Shown: positions 8,999 through 16,359 of the stretch, piece after piece
Layout: each line of letters opens with the position of its first letter
Position numbering within the stretch: the first letter of the stretch is position 1
Source: a virus
Length of the DNA stretch: 31,770 nucleotides
IMG/VR virus record: IMGVR_UViG_3300023179_000340
Coordinates: 1 to 31,770 of that record
Strand: one strand, 5' to 3'
The notes under the pieces: model-generated
Told to the model about the DNA's origin: nothing
Database searches by the model: none
The model's input: the letters and a program-made list of their open reading frames with translations, nothing else
Position numbers and translations under genes: made by a program

Positions 8999-10066
8999 AT
9001 GGGAAAACCCTTTGACGTAGCAAAATTTAGAAAGTCAATTACTAAAAGTATTGAGGGATTAAGCGTGGGGTTCAATGACCCCACAGATTGGATTAGCACA
9101 GGCTCATATGCACTGAATTATCTTATTTCTGGTGATTTCAATAAAGGAGTACCACTGGGTAAGGTAACAGTGGTAGCTGGACAATCAGGCAGCGGAAAAT
9201 CTTTTATCTGTTCAGGTAATTTAATTCGCAGCGCTCAAAAACAAGGTATTTATGTAGTTTTGATAGACAGCGAGAATGCACTAGATGAGGCTTGGCTCAC
9301 TGATTTGGGAGTAGATACCAGTGAAGACAAGTTGTTAAAACTCAATATGGCAATGATTGACGACGTGGCTAAAACTATTAGTGAATTTGTCAAAGGTTAC
9401 AAGGAATTACCAGATACAGAAAAACCCAAGGTTTTATTTGTGATTGATAGTTTGGGTATGTTGATGACACCCACTGATGTAAACCAATTTGAAGCAGGTG
9501 ACATGAAGGGTGATATGGGACGTAAGCCCAAGGCCCTAACAGCATTGGTTCGTAATTGTGTTAATATGTTTGGTAACCTAAATATTGGTCTAGTGGCAAC
9601 CAATCACTCCTATCAGTCGCAGGACATGTTTGACCCCGACGATAAAATAAGTGGTGGACAGGGTTTCATCTATGCATCCAGTATTGTTATTGCAATGCAA
9701 AAATTAAAACTCAAAGAGGATGCAGAGGGCAACAAAGTCACCACTGTACAGGGTATCCGTTCTAAATGTAAAATTATGAAAACCCGTTATAATAAACCTT
9801 TTGAAGAAATCGAATTGAGGATACCCTGGGACACGGGCATGGATCCCTATACAGGATTGTTCGACCTAATGGAGAAAAAAGGTTTGTTGACCAAAGATGG
9901 CAATCGTTTTGCATATGTGGATTTGAATGGTACTGTACACAAATATTTTAGAAAAGAATGGCTGAAGAATCAAAACAATGTGTTTGATTTAGTAATGTCA
10001 GAGTTCACGCAAAAACAAACAGCTTTGGGGTCAGCATTGACTTTGACTGATGAATCTGTAGAATAG
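8999..10066 (+). CDS. uvsX: UvsX RecA-like recombinase
   Basis: 355 aa from ATG 8999, preceded by AGGAG; the longer open frame to 8948 includes the terminator and is unlikely. Walker A GQSGSGKS at 61-68, Walker B KVLFVIDSLGML with Asp about 150, RecA L1/L2-type segments around FGNLNIGLVATNHSY and DDKISGGQGF. It forms filaments on gp32-coated ssDNA and drives strand exchange for recombination-dependent replication and repair. The C-terminus ends in an acidic, Thr-rich tail. It heads a run of recombination genes that includes uvsY. Confidence 0.95.
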   Translation: MGKPFDVAKFRKSITKSIEGLSVGFNDPTDWISTGSYALNYLISGDFNKGVPLGKVTVVAGQSGSGKSFICSGNLIRSAQKQGIYVVLIDSENALDEAWLTDLGVDTSEDKLLKLNMAMIDDVAKTISEFVKGYKELPDTEKPKVLFVIDSLGMLMTPTDVNQFEAGDMKGDMGRKPKALTALVRNCVNMFGNLNIGLVATNHSYQSQDMFDPDDKISGGQGFIYASSIVIAMQKLKLKEDAEGNKVTTVQGIRSKCKIMKTRYNKPFEEIELRIPWDTGMDPYTGLFDLMEKKGLLTKDGNRFAYVDLNGTVHKYFRKEWLKNQNNVFDLVMSEFTQKQTALGSALTLTDESVE

Positions 10067-10098
10067 ACTAAGTAAAGAGATATATTCAAGGAATAATT

Positions 10099-10326
10099 AT
10101 GGACATGGATTTATTGACAGAAGTTTATCAAACACTTAAACAATATATTTCATCTAAGGATAGGCAAGAAGCCAGTGATACTTTAATGAGTATACTTGTG
10201 GATCAATTAAGTGATGAGGACATCAAAATTTTTGGTAGCACAGATTCCTATACTAAGCGCAGCCTAGAGGAATATTTCAGCGATTTAGATGATGATGAAG
10301 ACCTTGACGAAGACTTTGAAGATTAA
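10099..10326 (+). CDS. small acidic protein, unknown
   Basis: 75 aa; ATG preceded by AAGGAAT. Helical N-terminal half (LLTEVYQTLKQYISSKDRQ) and a very acidic C-terminus (DLDDDEDLDEDFED). It sits between uvsX and uvsY, with only 2 bp to uvsY, so the three genes are probably one transcript. The acidic tail could mimic DNA or bind gp32/UvsX, but that is speculation. Confidence 0.7.
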   Translation: MDMDLLTEVYQTLKQYISSKDRQEASDTLMSILVDQLSDEDIKIFGSTDSYTKRSLEEYFSDLDDDEDLDEDFED

Positions 10327-10328
10327 CG

Positions 10329-10781
10329 ATGTGGTATAATAAAGTGGTGGCGGATCTGACTCAGATACCATCATGCATTAGTTACTATGAAGCTGAGTTG
10401 GCATCTGCAAAATATGAAACATCGGTCAAGGGCAATTTGGAAAAAAACCTATCAAACTTGCCGGGAATAACAGAACACAGATTCAACCAGCTTCAGGAAA
10501 TTGAGGCAATTTTAAATTATCTCAATATACAACTCAGAAAGATAAAGCGCAAACATTTTCAAAAGTATCTAGAATCCTATGCAAGAGCACTGACCAGTAG
10601 AGATGCAGAAAAATATACCGAAGGCGAGGATGAAGTAGTTGATTTTGAAACTATTATCAACAGTGTAGCATTGATTAGAAACAACTATCTTGGCCTTCTA
10701 AAAGGGTTAGAATCTAAGAATTTCATGTTGGGACACGTTGTTAGACTCAGGGCCGCTGGACTTGAAGATGTTTCTATATAA
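10329..10781 (+). CDS. uvsY: UvsY-like recombination mediator
   Basis: 150 aa, slightly longer than T4 UvsY (137). Helical, basic N-terminal and middle parts (YYEAELASAKYETSVKGN, IQLRKIKRKHFQKY), and a C-terminal segment LLKGLESKNFMLGHVVRLRAAG that aligns in pattern with the T4 UvsY end (GALDAIKSRGFAIKHIQDMRA). UvsY loads UvsX onto gp32-covered ssDNA. Location directly downstream of uvsX supports the call. Confidence 0.8.
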   Translation: MWYNKVVADLTQIPSCISYYEAELASAKYETSVKGNLEKNLSNLPGITEHRFNQLQEIEAILNYLNIQLRKIKRKHFQKYLESYARALTSRDAEKYTEGEDEVVDFETIINSVALIRNNYLGLLKGLESKNFMLGHVVRLRAAGLEDVSI

Positions 10782-10790
10782 GGAAGAACT

Positions 10791-11546
10791 ATGAGAATTG
10801 TTATATGTACAGGCGGCTATGATCCAATTCACAGTGGGCATATTGCTTATTTTAAAGCAGCCAAAGCATTGGGTGATAAACTAATTGTTGGGTTAAACAG
10901 TGACCAATGGTTAATACGCAAAAAAGGCCAGGCCTTTTTACCATTGCAAGAACGTTTTGCAATTGTCAGTGCTCTAGGGGTAGTAGACGAAGTTTTGGTT
11001 TATAACGATGATGATAATTCCAGTTGTGATGCGATAAGATTGGCTAAACTTCGATATCCCAATGATACTTTGATTTTTGCCAATGGTGGTGACAGAAACA
11101 AAGACAATATTCCAGAAATGATTTTTGACGATGTGGAGTTTGCTTTTGGAGTAGGTGGCAATAACAAAATTAACTCTAGTAGCTGGCTACTTCAAGAATG
11201 GAAAGCACCAAAAACTGATCGTAACTGGGGCTATTATAGAGTTTTACATACTGTGGGGTCCAAAGTTAAACTCAAAGAACTCACAGTAAATCCCAAAACC
11301 TGTTTGAGTATGCAACGGCATGCCGAAAGGTCAGAATTTTGGTTTGTCGCTCAGGGCACAGCTTCAATATATACGTTGGACTCCAGTACAGATCGTGAGT
11401 TAACATCCGAGTTGCAGGCACATGAATCTACCTTTATCAAACTCAATGAATGGCATCAATTGTGCAATGAAACAGATTTCCCACTTAAACTAATAGAAAT
11501 ACAGTACGGTGATACATGTATAGAAGAGGATATACAGAGGCATTGA
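10791..11546 (+). CDS. cytidylyltransferase-like / cupin (sugar-phosphate isomerase type) fusion
   Basis: 251 aa; AAGGAAG precedes the ATG. N-terminal domain: nucleotidyltransferase fold with HxGH (H14-H17, TGGYDPIHSGH) as in glycerol-3-phosphate cytidylyltransferase and the RfaE C-terminal domain. The ISSSxxx signature typical of the family appears as INSSSW at about residue 126. C-terminal domain from about residue 140: a cupin (VKLKELTVNPKTCLSMQRHAERSEFWFVAQG) like the C-terminal part of type II mannose-6-phosphate isomerase/GDP-mannose pyrophosphorylase. The fusion suggests sugar nucleotide or surface glycan chemistry; substrate unknown. It ends in TGA. Confidence 0.82.
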   Translation: MRIVICTGGYDPIHSGHIAYFKAAKALGDKLIVGLNSDQWLIRKKGQAFLPLQERFAIVSALGVVDEVLVYNDDDNSSCDAIRLAKLRYPNDTLIFANGGDRNKDNIPEMIFDDVEFAFGVGGNNKINSSSWLLQEWKAPKTDRNWGYYRVLHTVGSKVKLKELTVNPKTCLSMQRHAERSEFWFVAQGTASIYTLDSSTDRELTSELQAHESTFIKLNEWHQLCNETDFPLKLIEIQYGDTCIEEDIQRH

Positions 11547-11572
11547 ACTCGCAATGAAGATAAATAAATATT

Positions 11573-13057
11573 ATGCGTGAACTAATTAATCGTCTACTTC
11601 TTATTGAAGCTACTATGCTTGATCCCACACAGATCAAAAAGCGTTTCCATTTATTCAAAGCACATATTGAAAATGGTCGCCCATTTTATACATCAGATGG
11701 AACTCCAGTGGTATTAAAGACCTCAGAGGCTGAAAGATTTCAAAATATGTATGATCAAGACATGTTTCAAGGATCTATAAAAGCTGAGGATGAAGATGGG
11801 AAACTTTGGCCATTGAGTAGTTTTTTAAAGACCCGGGACTTTGGTGGTCAAGCTATACCGCCGGGTCAAGGTGGTGGTGACACTGATGTAGGTAAGGAAA
11901 CAGCAGCAGTAAAACCCACACAGATTGGTATAACTGACAAAGATTATACTGGTGCCACTTTAGCAGAAGCAATTATAAACAATGAAGTACTTGCTAGTAC
12001 AAGTTACGGTCGCGCAGTGATCGACATGGCTCAAAGTATTATCAGCGGTGACCCAGCAATTATACCCAAGGAATTTTTAAAACAAGAAGCAATTAAAAAA
12101 GCCATTGTTGATTATGCAGGAGAATATCTGGGGGTTTTGGCCTTGGTCTATGGCCGCAGTGATTTTCCCAAGAAAAAGGATTTTTTAGGTTGGTTAGGTG
12201 GTAATCTTCAAGATCTGACATTGAGATTTCCCAGCATTTCTAATCTTGCCATTGCAGACAGTTTTGCCACAATCATTAATACAGAAACTGACCATCAAAT
12301 TAACATCAGTAGTAAAGGCACAGGCGGCGGCGCCGCACCCAGCGTGAGTGGTCTAGTAGTACCAGATCATATTAGAAGTAAAAAGAACTATAAAACAGCA
12401 ATTGACTTTATTGAACTTTGCCAAAATAAAAATTTACCCAAACCTGCCACAGTGAGTCAGGTATTTTTGGCCATGAACCTACTTCAAGAACGTGTGCCAG
12501 ACAGCATCCCTGCAGAGTTTTCGGGTTATGCTCCTTGGGAACGCCGTATAGTTGATCAAGTAAACGATAGCATTCGTTACGGGACCCCTATGCCCGAATA
12601 TGAACCATTGTGGGCGGGAGTTAGATTTAGCAACAAAGCATCAGATGGCGGTAAGCTAACTTATATGGTGAAACAGGCCGTGTTGAACGCAGTAAACGGT
12701 GGTGCTTTGCCTGAGTTTGAGGCTGCGGTTCTTGAGATCTTGGATTATAATTTTATACAGCAATACACTACAGTTGTTGGCAAATCTGGACATTTACAAT
12801 TTCATACACAGTGGCCAGCCAAATTAGATGGTACAATATCACTAGAAACCAAATCAGGCAGCACAGATCCAACCAAAGGATCTTTTAGCTTTAAATTGAA
12901 GCCAAAAGGTGCTAACACACAGGACGAAGGTCCAGAATCAGTTTCTGATACAACATCAGAACCAGCAGCAGAACCAAAGCCAGAACCAGTTGATATAAGG
13001 CCCAGAGGCGCAATAAGCAAAGAGCCCGAAATCAGCATAGGCAGAGAACGTCGATGA
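11573..13057 (+). CDS. late head-associated protein of unknown function
   Basis: 494 aa; the ATG is preceded by GATAAATAAATATT, a late-promoter-like box 5 bases upstream, with no ribosome binding site. The N-terminus MRELINRLLLIEA has an L-I-E/A site at residue 12, a T4-like capsid-targeting leader. Mixed Gly-rich (IPPGQGGGDTDVG, GTGGGAAPS) and globular segments follow, then a Pro/Glu-rich C-terminal tail of about 45 aa. No catalytic motif recognised. Leader and promoter together argue that it is packaged inside the head. Confidence 0.75.
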   Translation: MRELINRLLLIEATMLDPTQIKKRFHLFKAHIENGRPFYTSDGTPVVLKTSEAERFQNMYDQDMFQGSIKAEDEDGKLWPLSSFLKTRDFGGQAIPPGQGGGDTDVGKETAAVKPTQIGITDKDYTGATLAEAIINNEVLASTSYGRAVIDMAQSIISGDPAIIPKEFLKQEAIKKAIVDYAGEYLGVLALVYGRSDFPKKKDFLGWLGGNLQDLTLRFPSISNLAIADSFATIINTETDHQINISSKGTGGGAAPSVSGLVVPDHIRSKKNYKTAIDFIELCQNKNLPKPATVSQVFLAMNLLQERVPDSIPAEFSGYAPWERRIVDQVNDSIRYGTPMPEYEPLWAGVRFSNKASDGGKLTYMVKQAVLNAVNGGALPEFEAAVLEILDYNFIQQYTTVVGKSGHLQFHTQWPAKLDGTISLETKSGSTDPTKGSFSFKLKPKGANTQDEGPESVSDTTSEPAAEPKPEPVDIRPRGAISKEPEISIGRERR

Positions 13058-13067
13058 TTTAAAATTG

Positions 13068-13096
13068 TTGACTTTAAATCCTACCTAGCATATAAT
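13068..13096 (+). promoter_or_regulatory. strong sigma70 promoter for the first tRNA
   Basis: TTGACT, exactly 17 bp, TATAAT, followed by ACATGCATA, a downstream sequence repeated at several RNA-gene promoters in this window. Confidence 0.85.
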
Positions 13097-13105
13097 ACAT
13101 GCATA

Positions 13106-13183
13106 GGGCGGGAAGCTTAAATGGTTATAAGCACTGGTCTCATAAACCAGAGACAAGGGGTTCGAATCCCCTACCGCCCACCA
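13106..13183 (+). tRNA. tRNA with anticodon CAT (Met or Ile2)
   Basis: Full cloverleaf: acceptor GGGCGGG/ACCGCCC with one mismatch at the inner pair, anticodon arm CTGGT-CTCATAA-ACCAG, T arm AGGGG-TTCGAAT-CCCCT, encoded CCA. CAT is elongator Met unless C34 is changed to lysidine, which would make it Ile2 (AUA). The nearby tilS gene makes the Ile2 option plausible. Confidence 0.92.
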
Positions 13184-13195
13184 TTTTATTAAAAT

Positions 13196-13224
13196 TTGAC
13201 ATGTAATCCAAACAATACTGTAAT
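13196..13224 (+). promoter_or_regulatory. sigma70-like promoter
   Basis: TTGACA, 17 bp, TGTAAT. The predicted start is near 13231, which would leave the next gene with a very short leader or favour its internal ATG at 13268. Confidence 0.55.
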
Positions 13225-13228
13225 TTAT

Positions 13229-13453
13229 ATGACAATCTTAAAAACGGATTCCGACATTAAATTTACGATGAGTGCTAACCTAACTCCTACAGCAGTGGAG
13301 GCATTGATTCGAAAACTGCTTCAGGAAAAAACTGGTAAGAAAGTAGCGTCAGTGACGTTCAAAATTCGAAATGTAGCAGATGCCACCGATCGATATAACA
13401 CAACCGTCTTTGATGGCTGTACCGTTACATTTGAAGATGAATATACTAAGTAA
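13229..13453 (+). CDS. small protein, unknown
   Basis: About 74 aa from ATG 13229; an alternative start ATG 13268 gives about 61 aa and fits the promoter better. Regular alternation of one helix (TPTAVEALIRKLLQEKTG) and strands (SVTFKIRN, CTVTFEDE) suggests a small alpha/beta fold. Stop TAA is 4 bp before the tilS-like ATG, so the two may be co-translated. Confidence 0.6.
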   Translation: MTILKTDSDIKFTMSANLTPTAVEALIRKLLQEKTGKKVASVTFKIRNVADATDRYNTTVFDGCTVTFEDEYTK

Positions 13454-13457
13454 TAGT

Positions 13458-14084
13458 ATGGCTAAGAAAACTTGGATTTATGCCAAATCTGTACCAAAAA
13501 AGCTCTATGTGGCATGTAGTGGTGGAGTTGATAGTGTTGCAGCAGCAGCCATTCTCAGTGAGTGGAGAGACGTAACTCTAGCTCACTTTAGCCATTGGGA
13601 TCATGCTTCAGAGCAAGAACTTGAAACAGTATCGGCATTAGCCCATAAGTTGAATCTACCATTGGTAGCCGGGTATCAGGAATCGCAGAGTAAAGGCAAT
13701 GCAGAAGCTAATTGGCGAGCAGCTAGATACACTTGGTTCCACTCATTGGATGCACCTGTGGCCACCGGGCATACACTGACTGATGCTGTGGAATGGTATT
13801 TGATGACTTGCCTTCGAGGGCGCGGCGAATTTATGCCAGTTCAGAACAAGAATGTATTTAGGCCGTTTTTATTCACAAACAAAACAGAATTGGTTGAGTA
13901 TGCACAGGCTAAAGGTCTAGAATGGTGGGATGATCCCACCAATAATGATCCAGATTTTGCCTTGAGGAATCGAATTCGTAGTCAACTGCTACCACAGGCC
14001 ACCTCTTGTGAACCAGGATTGGTGAATATGGTTCGTCGACGTATTGTTGAGAAAACGAAAAAAGAAGTTGAAATTACTAGTTGA
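13458..14084 (+). CDS. tilS: TilS-like tRNA(Ile) lysidine synthetase
   Basis: 208 aa; the size matches the catalytic domain only (E. coli TilS is about 430 aa). PP-loop SGGVDS at residues 21-26; TilS-type motifs ATGHTLTDAVEWYLMTCLRG and DDPTNNDPDFALRNRIRSQLLP. TilS adenylates C34 of tRNA-Ile(CAU) and attaches lysine so that it reads AUA. This window holds at least three non-initiator CAU tRNAs (13106, 19852, 24529), so a phage-supplied substrate is likely present. The missing C-terminal domains, which help tRNA recognition, may change specificity. It ends in TGA directly before a promoter. Confidence 0.85.
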   Translation: MAKKTWIYAKSVPKKLYVACSGGVDSVAAAAILSEWRDVTLAHFSHWDHASEQELETVSALAHKLNLPLVAGYQESQSKGNAEANWRAARYTWFHSLDAPVATGHTLTDAVEWYLMTCLRGRGEFMPVQNKNVFRPFLFTNKTELVEYAQAKGLEWWDDPTNNDPDFALRNRIRSQLLPQATSCEPGLVNMVRRRIVEKTKKEVEITS

Positions 14085-14109
14085 CAATAAATATCTCGTC
14101 AACTATAAT
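14081..14109 (+). promoter_or_regulatory. strong sigma70 promoter before tRNA-Leu
   Basis: TTGACA, 17 bp, TATAAT; the -35 overlaps the stop codon of the tilS-like gene. Confidence 0.8.
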
Positions 14110-14176
14110 AGATACAAATTAAGACTACTCAATGTGTTTAAGTTGAAAAATATGCACATTTTGTAAAAGTAAATAA

Positions 14177-14266
14177 GCGACTGTAGCCGAATTGGTCTAG
14201 GCATCAGACTTAAAATCTGACGGTTCCGTAAGGGCCTTGTGGGTTCGAGTCCCACCAGTCGCACCA
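14177..14266 (+). tRNA. tRNA-Leu(TAA), class II
   Basis: Acceptor GCGACTG/CAGTCGC, anticodon arm TCAGA-CTTAAAA-TCTGA, long variable arm, T arm GTGGG-TTCGAGT-CCCAC, A73 and CCA. Typical bacterial tRNA-Leu shape. Confidence 0.95.
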
Positions 14267-14293
14267 AATTTTTTGAAAAAGATAAATAAAGTA

Positions 14294-14322
14294 TTGACAA
14301 TAAAGTATAAATAAACTATAAT
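14294..14322 (+). promoter_or_regulatory. sigma70 promoter with embedded late box
   Basis: TTGACA, 17 bp, TATAAT; a TATAAATA box (14306-14313) lies in the spacer, so early and late polymerase forms could both use the site. The ATG at 14334 is only about 11 bases after the -10. Confidence 0.7.
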
Positions 14323-14333
14323 AGACACAAATT

Positions 14334-14474
14334 ATGAAAAACCAGCAATTATTGCAGCAATTTAAATGTTTTGACCTCGAAGGCGGCTCAATGCCCACCT
14401 ATTGGTCCGCGTTTGAACATGCCACCAATGATCGCGCACCAGAGATTATCGGGGTCCAGGAGACCAAAGTGTAA
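14334..14474 (+). CDS. short ORF / possible leader peptide
   Basis: 46 aa (MKNQQLLQQFKCFDLEGGSM...), directly behind a strong promoter, without a clear ribosome binding site. Its last codons and stop lie inside a hairpin (GGGTCCAGG / CCTGGACCC) whose 3' strand overlaps the 5' strand of the terminator that follows. That layout resembles an attenuator in which translation could decide termination. It may equally be a small protein in its own right. Confidence 0.5.
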   Translation: MKNQQLLQQFKCFDLEGGSMPTYWSAFEHATNDRAPEIIGVQETKV

Positions 14475-14498
14475 AAAAGCTTACACCAAACACCCTGG

Positions 14499-14535
14499 AC
14501 CCTGAGATCGAAAGACTCAGGGTTTTTCGTTTTTA
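14499..14535 (+). terminator. Rho-independent terminator
   Basis: Stem CCCTGAG/CTCAGGG (14500-14506, 14516-14522), extended by A-T, then TTTTTCGTTTTT. Strongest classical terminator in the window. Confidence 0.88.
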
Positions 14536-14545
14536 TTAAGGAAAA

Positions 14546-14701
14546 ATGATAGAAGATAAACAATTAAAAAATTTAGAGTGGTTGCAAAAGTACACACTTA
14601 CCAAACAACAAGTCAATCAATTGATTTTAAACAAGGTAGTACGTGCTCAAGCAATGCAAGCTGAAATGAAAAAGCGAGAGATGCTCTGCGGAGATCGTTA
14701 G
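14546..14701 (+). CDS. small basic ORF, unknown
   Basis: 51 aa from ATG 14546 with AAGGAAA upstream. Two amphipathic helical stretches (LKNLEWLQKY, QVNQLILNKVVRAQAMQAEMKKRE). It sits just after a terminator, so it is expressed by read-through or by a promoter I cannot see. Confidence 0.5.
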   Translation: MIEDKQLKNLEWLQKYTLTKQQVNQLILNKVVRAQAMQAEMKKREMLCGDR

Positions 14702-14904
14702 AATCGCAAAGTGTGAAGTATACCAGTAACGAGGACTGGGCCCTGCACTTTAAACATGGGGCAAACGGGCGGGACTGGGGATGGCTTATCTTCTTGTAGA
14801 TAAAAAAATCCAGTTATATTAAAACATACCCCGTGCAGGGTTCGTAGGATAGGATTCCTAGTGTGTTTTAATATACACATTGGAAACAGTGTGTTTAATA
14901 ATAC
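14702..14904 (+). ncRNA. structured non-coding stretch with inverted-repeat cassette
   Basis: No gene. Nested helices: AAAGTG (14708) with CACTTT (14746) enclosing CCAGT/ACTGG; TTATCT/AGATAA; and a cassette closed by TATATTAAAACATAC (14815-14829) with GTGTGTTTTAATATA (14861-14875), 15 pairs including one G-U. It belongs to the TGAAACACA cassette family described in the findings. Confidence 0.6.
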
Positions 14905-14990
14905 GGATGTGTAGGAAAACTGGTAACCCCAGAGGACTGTAAATTCTCCGCCTCACGGCACTGTTGGTTCGACTCCAACCGCATCCACCA
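14905..14990 (+). tRNA. tRNA-Tyr(GTA)
   Basis: Acceptor GGATGTG/CGCATCC, anticodon arm GAGGA-CTGTAAA-TTCTC, long variable arm as usual for bacterial Tyr, T arm GTTGG-TTCGACT-CCAAC, A73, CCA. Confidence 0.93.
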
Positions 14991-15229
14991 ATTTTGAAAG
15001 TCGACTGCGAAAATGTGTTATAGACACTTAGAAAGAGTCAAGTAGAGGATCACCACTTTCCGTACAAAGTAACGGACTTTCAATAAAATATGGGCTGATA
15101 GTTTAAACTAGGGCACTTAGACACCCGCCAGTCAGCAAATATCACGTAGAGTATAATCGTGAGGCGTTGACACACTGTACTCGTTGGGCTGGCGTATTAC
15201 CAACGTTAAATTCAAGTCTACACATTTTC
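14991..15229 (+). ncRNA. structured non-coding stretch
   Basis: No gene. A cassette closed by ATTTTGAAAGTC (14991) with GACTTTCAATAAAAT (15075-15089), then GCTGA (15093) with TCAGC (15131), a TCACG/CGTGA hairpin and a CGTTGG/CCAACG hairpin. A tRNA-like D-arm sequence (AGTTTAAACTAGGGC) lies near 15101 but no cloverleaf closes around it. Confidence 0.5.
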
Positions 15230-15304
15230 GGGGGATGGGTCTGCTAGGCGTGGACACCTGGCCTGCAACCAGGATACAGATCGGTTCGAATCCGATATTC
15301 TCCA
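15230..15304 (+). tRNA. tRNA, probably Ala(TGC)
   Basis: Acceptor GGGGGAT/ATTCTCC with a G3-U70 pair, the classical Ala identity element. Anticodon arm CCTGG-CCTGCAA-CCAGG puts TGC at 34-36, but position 33 is C rather than the near-universal U. T arm ATCGG-TTCGAAT-CCGAT; no added CCA tail. The first unpaired position 8 is G, also unusual. Cys(GCA) would need a shifted loop and is less likely, since a good Cys tRNA exists at 21339. Confidence 0.7.
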
Positions 15305-15379
15305 AATGTTTTTTAGAGTTCGTCTACATTAGTATCCACCAATGTATAAATAACTATATAGAAAACATCTGGAGAATTA
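15305..15379 (+). promoter_or_regulatory. late promoter region of the HNH gene, with a tRNA 3' remnant
   Basis: Contains ATCCACCA (ends 15341), a likely orphan tRNA 3' end, then TATAAATAACTATAT (15345), a late promoter box, and CTGGAG before the GTG start at 15380. Confidence 0.5.
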
Positions 15380-16273
15380 GTGAATACAAAAGTTGAATGC
15401 AGTTGCGTAATTTGTAAAAAGATATATACTGTAAAAGGTATACATACACATTATGATAGAAATCATGCTCTGAAAGAAATAAGATTAAAATATTCTTCCG
15501 GAAACAATGGAAGTTATGATATAATTTCTAAAAGAATTGAGCAGAAAAAAATTGAACAGATTGAAGAATATATAAAGTCTCCGAACACTTGTATTATCTG
15601 TTCTAACATATTTGATTTTGAACGTAGAAATAATAAATTCTGTTCTCATTCGTGTTCTGCTACTTTTACCAACAATAAAAGAAAAGAAGATGGATGGAAA
15701 TTATCAGATGAATCTAAATCAAAAATAAGCAGTGGAGTTAAAACTCATAATTCTATCTTCGGATTAAAAGGCGGCAGATCAGTTAACCCATTATTAGAAC
15801 AAACATGCAAACAATGTGACAAAGTATTTTACTCAAAAAAGATAAAATTGTACTGTGGTGTTAATTGCTCAAAAATAATTAAAAAAGCCGAAGTAGAATC
15901 TCGAAGAACTCCACTACAAAATTATAGAGCTAACTGTGCTTTTAAGTTTAGCCTGAAGGATTATCCTGATGAGTTTGATTTTGCATTAATAATTACACAT
16001 GGGTGGTATAAAGCAAAAAATCGAGGTAATAATCAAACCGGAGTTAGTAGAGATCATGCAGTTAGTGTTAGATACGGATTTGATAATAATTTACCATCAG
16101 AACATCTAGCACATCCTGCTAATTGTATTTTGATGCAACATAATAAAAATGTGTCTAAAGGAATTAAGAATACATTTTCATATGAAGATTTGTTAATTAA
16201 AATTAAAGAGTGGGATGAAAAATATCCTCCTCGGCAGGAGTTCGATTCCCCGTCTGGTCCACCAAGTTTTTAA
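15380..16273 (+). CDS. HNH homing endonuclease with zinc-finger and NUMOD3-type region
   Basis: 297 aa from GTG 15380 (GGAG upstream, late box before it). N-terminus: CVICKK...GIHTHYDRNH zinc-finger-like segment; then CIICSNIF...NNKFCSHSCSATF, a second Cys cluster; then LSDESKSKISSGVKTHN, a NUMOD3-like DNA-binding helix; a third Cys pair; and a C-terminal HNH core (GVSRDHAVSVRYGF...HPANCILMQHNKNVSKG). The last 17 or so codons and the stop lie in tRNA 3'-half sequence (16235-16264), so the gene was inserted into or against a tRNA gene. It shares its N-terminal half, but not its nuclease domain, with the gene at 23481-24389. Confidence 0.88.
   Translation: MNTKVECSCVICKKIYTVKGIHTHYDRNHALKEIRLKYSSGNNGSYDIISKRIEQKKIEQIEEYIKSPNTCIICSNIFDFERRNNKFCSHSCSATFTNNKRKEDGWKLSDESKSKISSGVKTHNSIFGLKGGRSVNPLLEQTCKQCDKVFYSKKIKLYCGVNCSKIIKKAEVESRRTPLQNYRANCAFKFSLKDYPDEFDFALIITHGWYKAKNRGNNQTGVSRDHAVSVRYGFDNNLPSEHLAHPANCILMQHNKNVSKGIKNTFSYEDLLIKIKEWDEKYPPRQEFDSPSGPPSF
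16235..16264 (+). pseudogene. tRNA 3'-half remnant inside the HNH gene end
   Basis: T-loop GAGTTCGATTCC followed by TCTGGTCC-A-CCA. I find no matching 5' half (GGACCAG) upstream of the endonuclease, so the tRNA is broken or rearranged. Confidence 0.6.
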
Positions 16274-16274
16274 T

Positions 16275-16350
16275 GGAGCGATAGCATAGCGGCTAATGCA
16301 TCTCCCTGTCTAGGAGACTATCGTGGGTTCGAGTCCCATTCGCTTCGCCA
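16275..16350 (+). tRNA. tRNA-Asp(GTC)
   Basis: Acceptor GGAGCGA/TCGCTTC, anticodon arm TCTCC-CTGTCTA-GGAGA, T arm GTGGG-TTCGAGT-CCCAT, G73 (Asp identity), CCA. Confidence 0.93.
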
Positions 16351-16359
16351 GTTTTTAAT

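Noticed and set aside
15230-15304. tRNA-Cys(GCA) at this site
   Set aside because: The 5-bp stem places TGC, not GCA, at 34-36 and the acceptor has the Ala G3-U70 pair.
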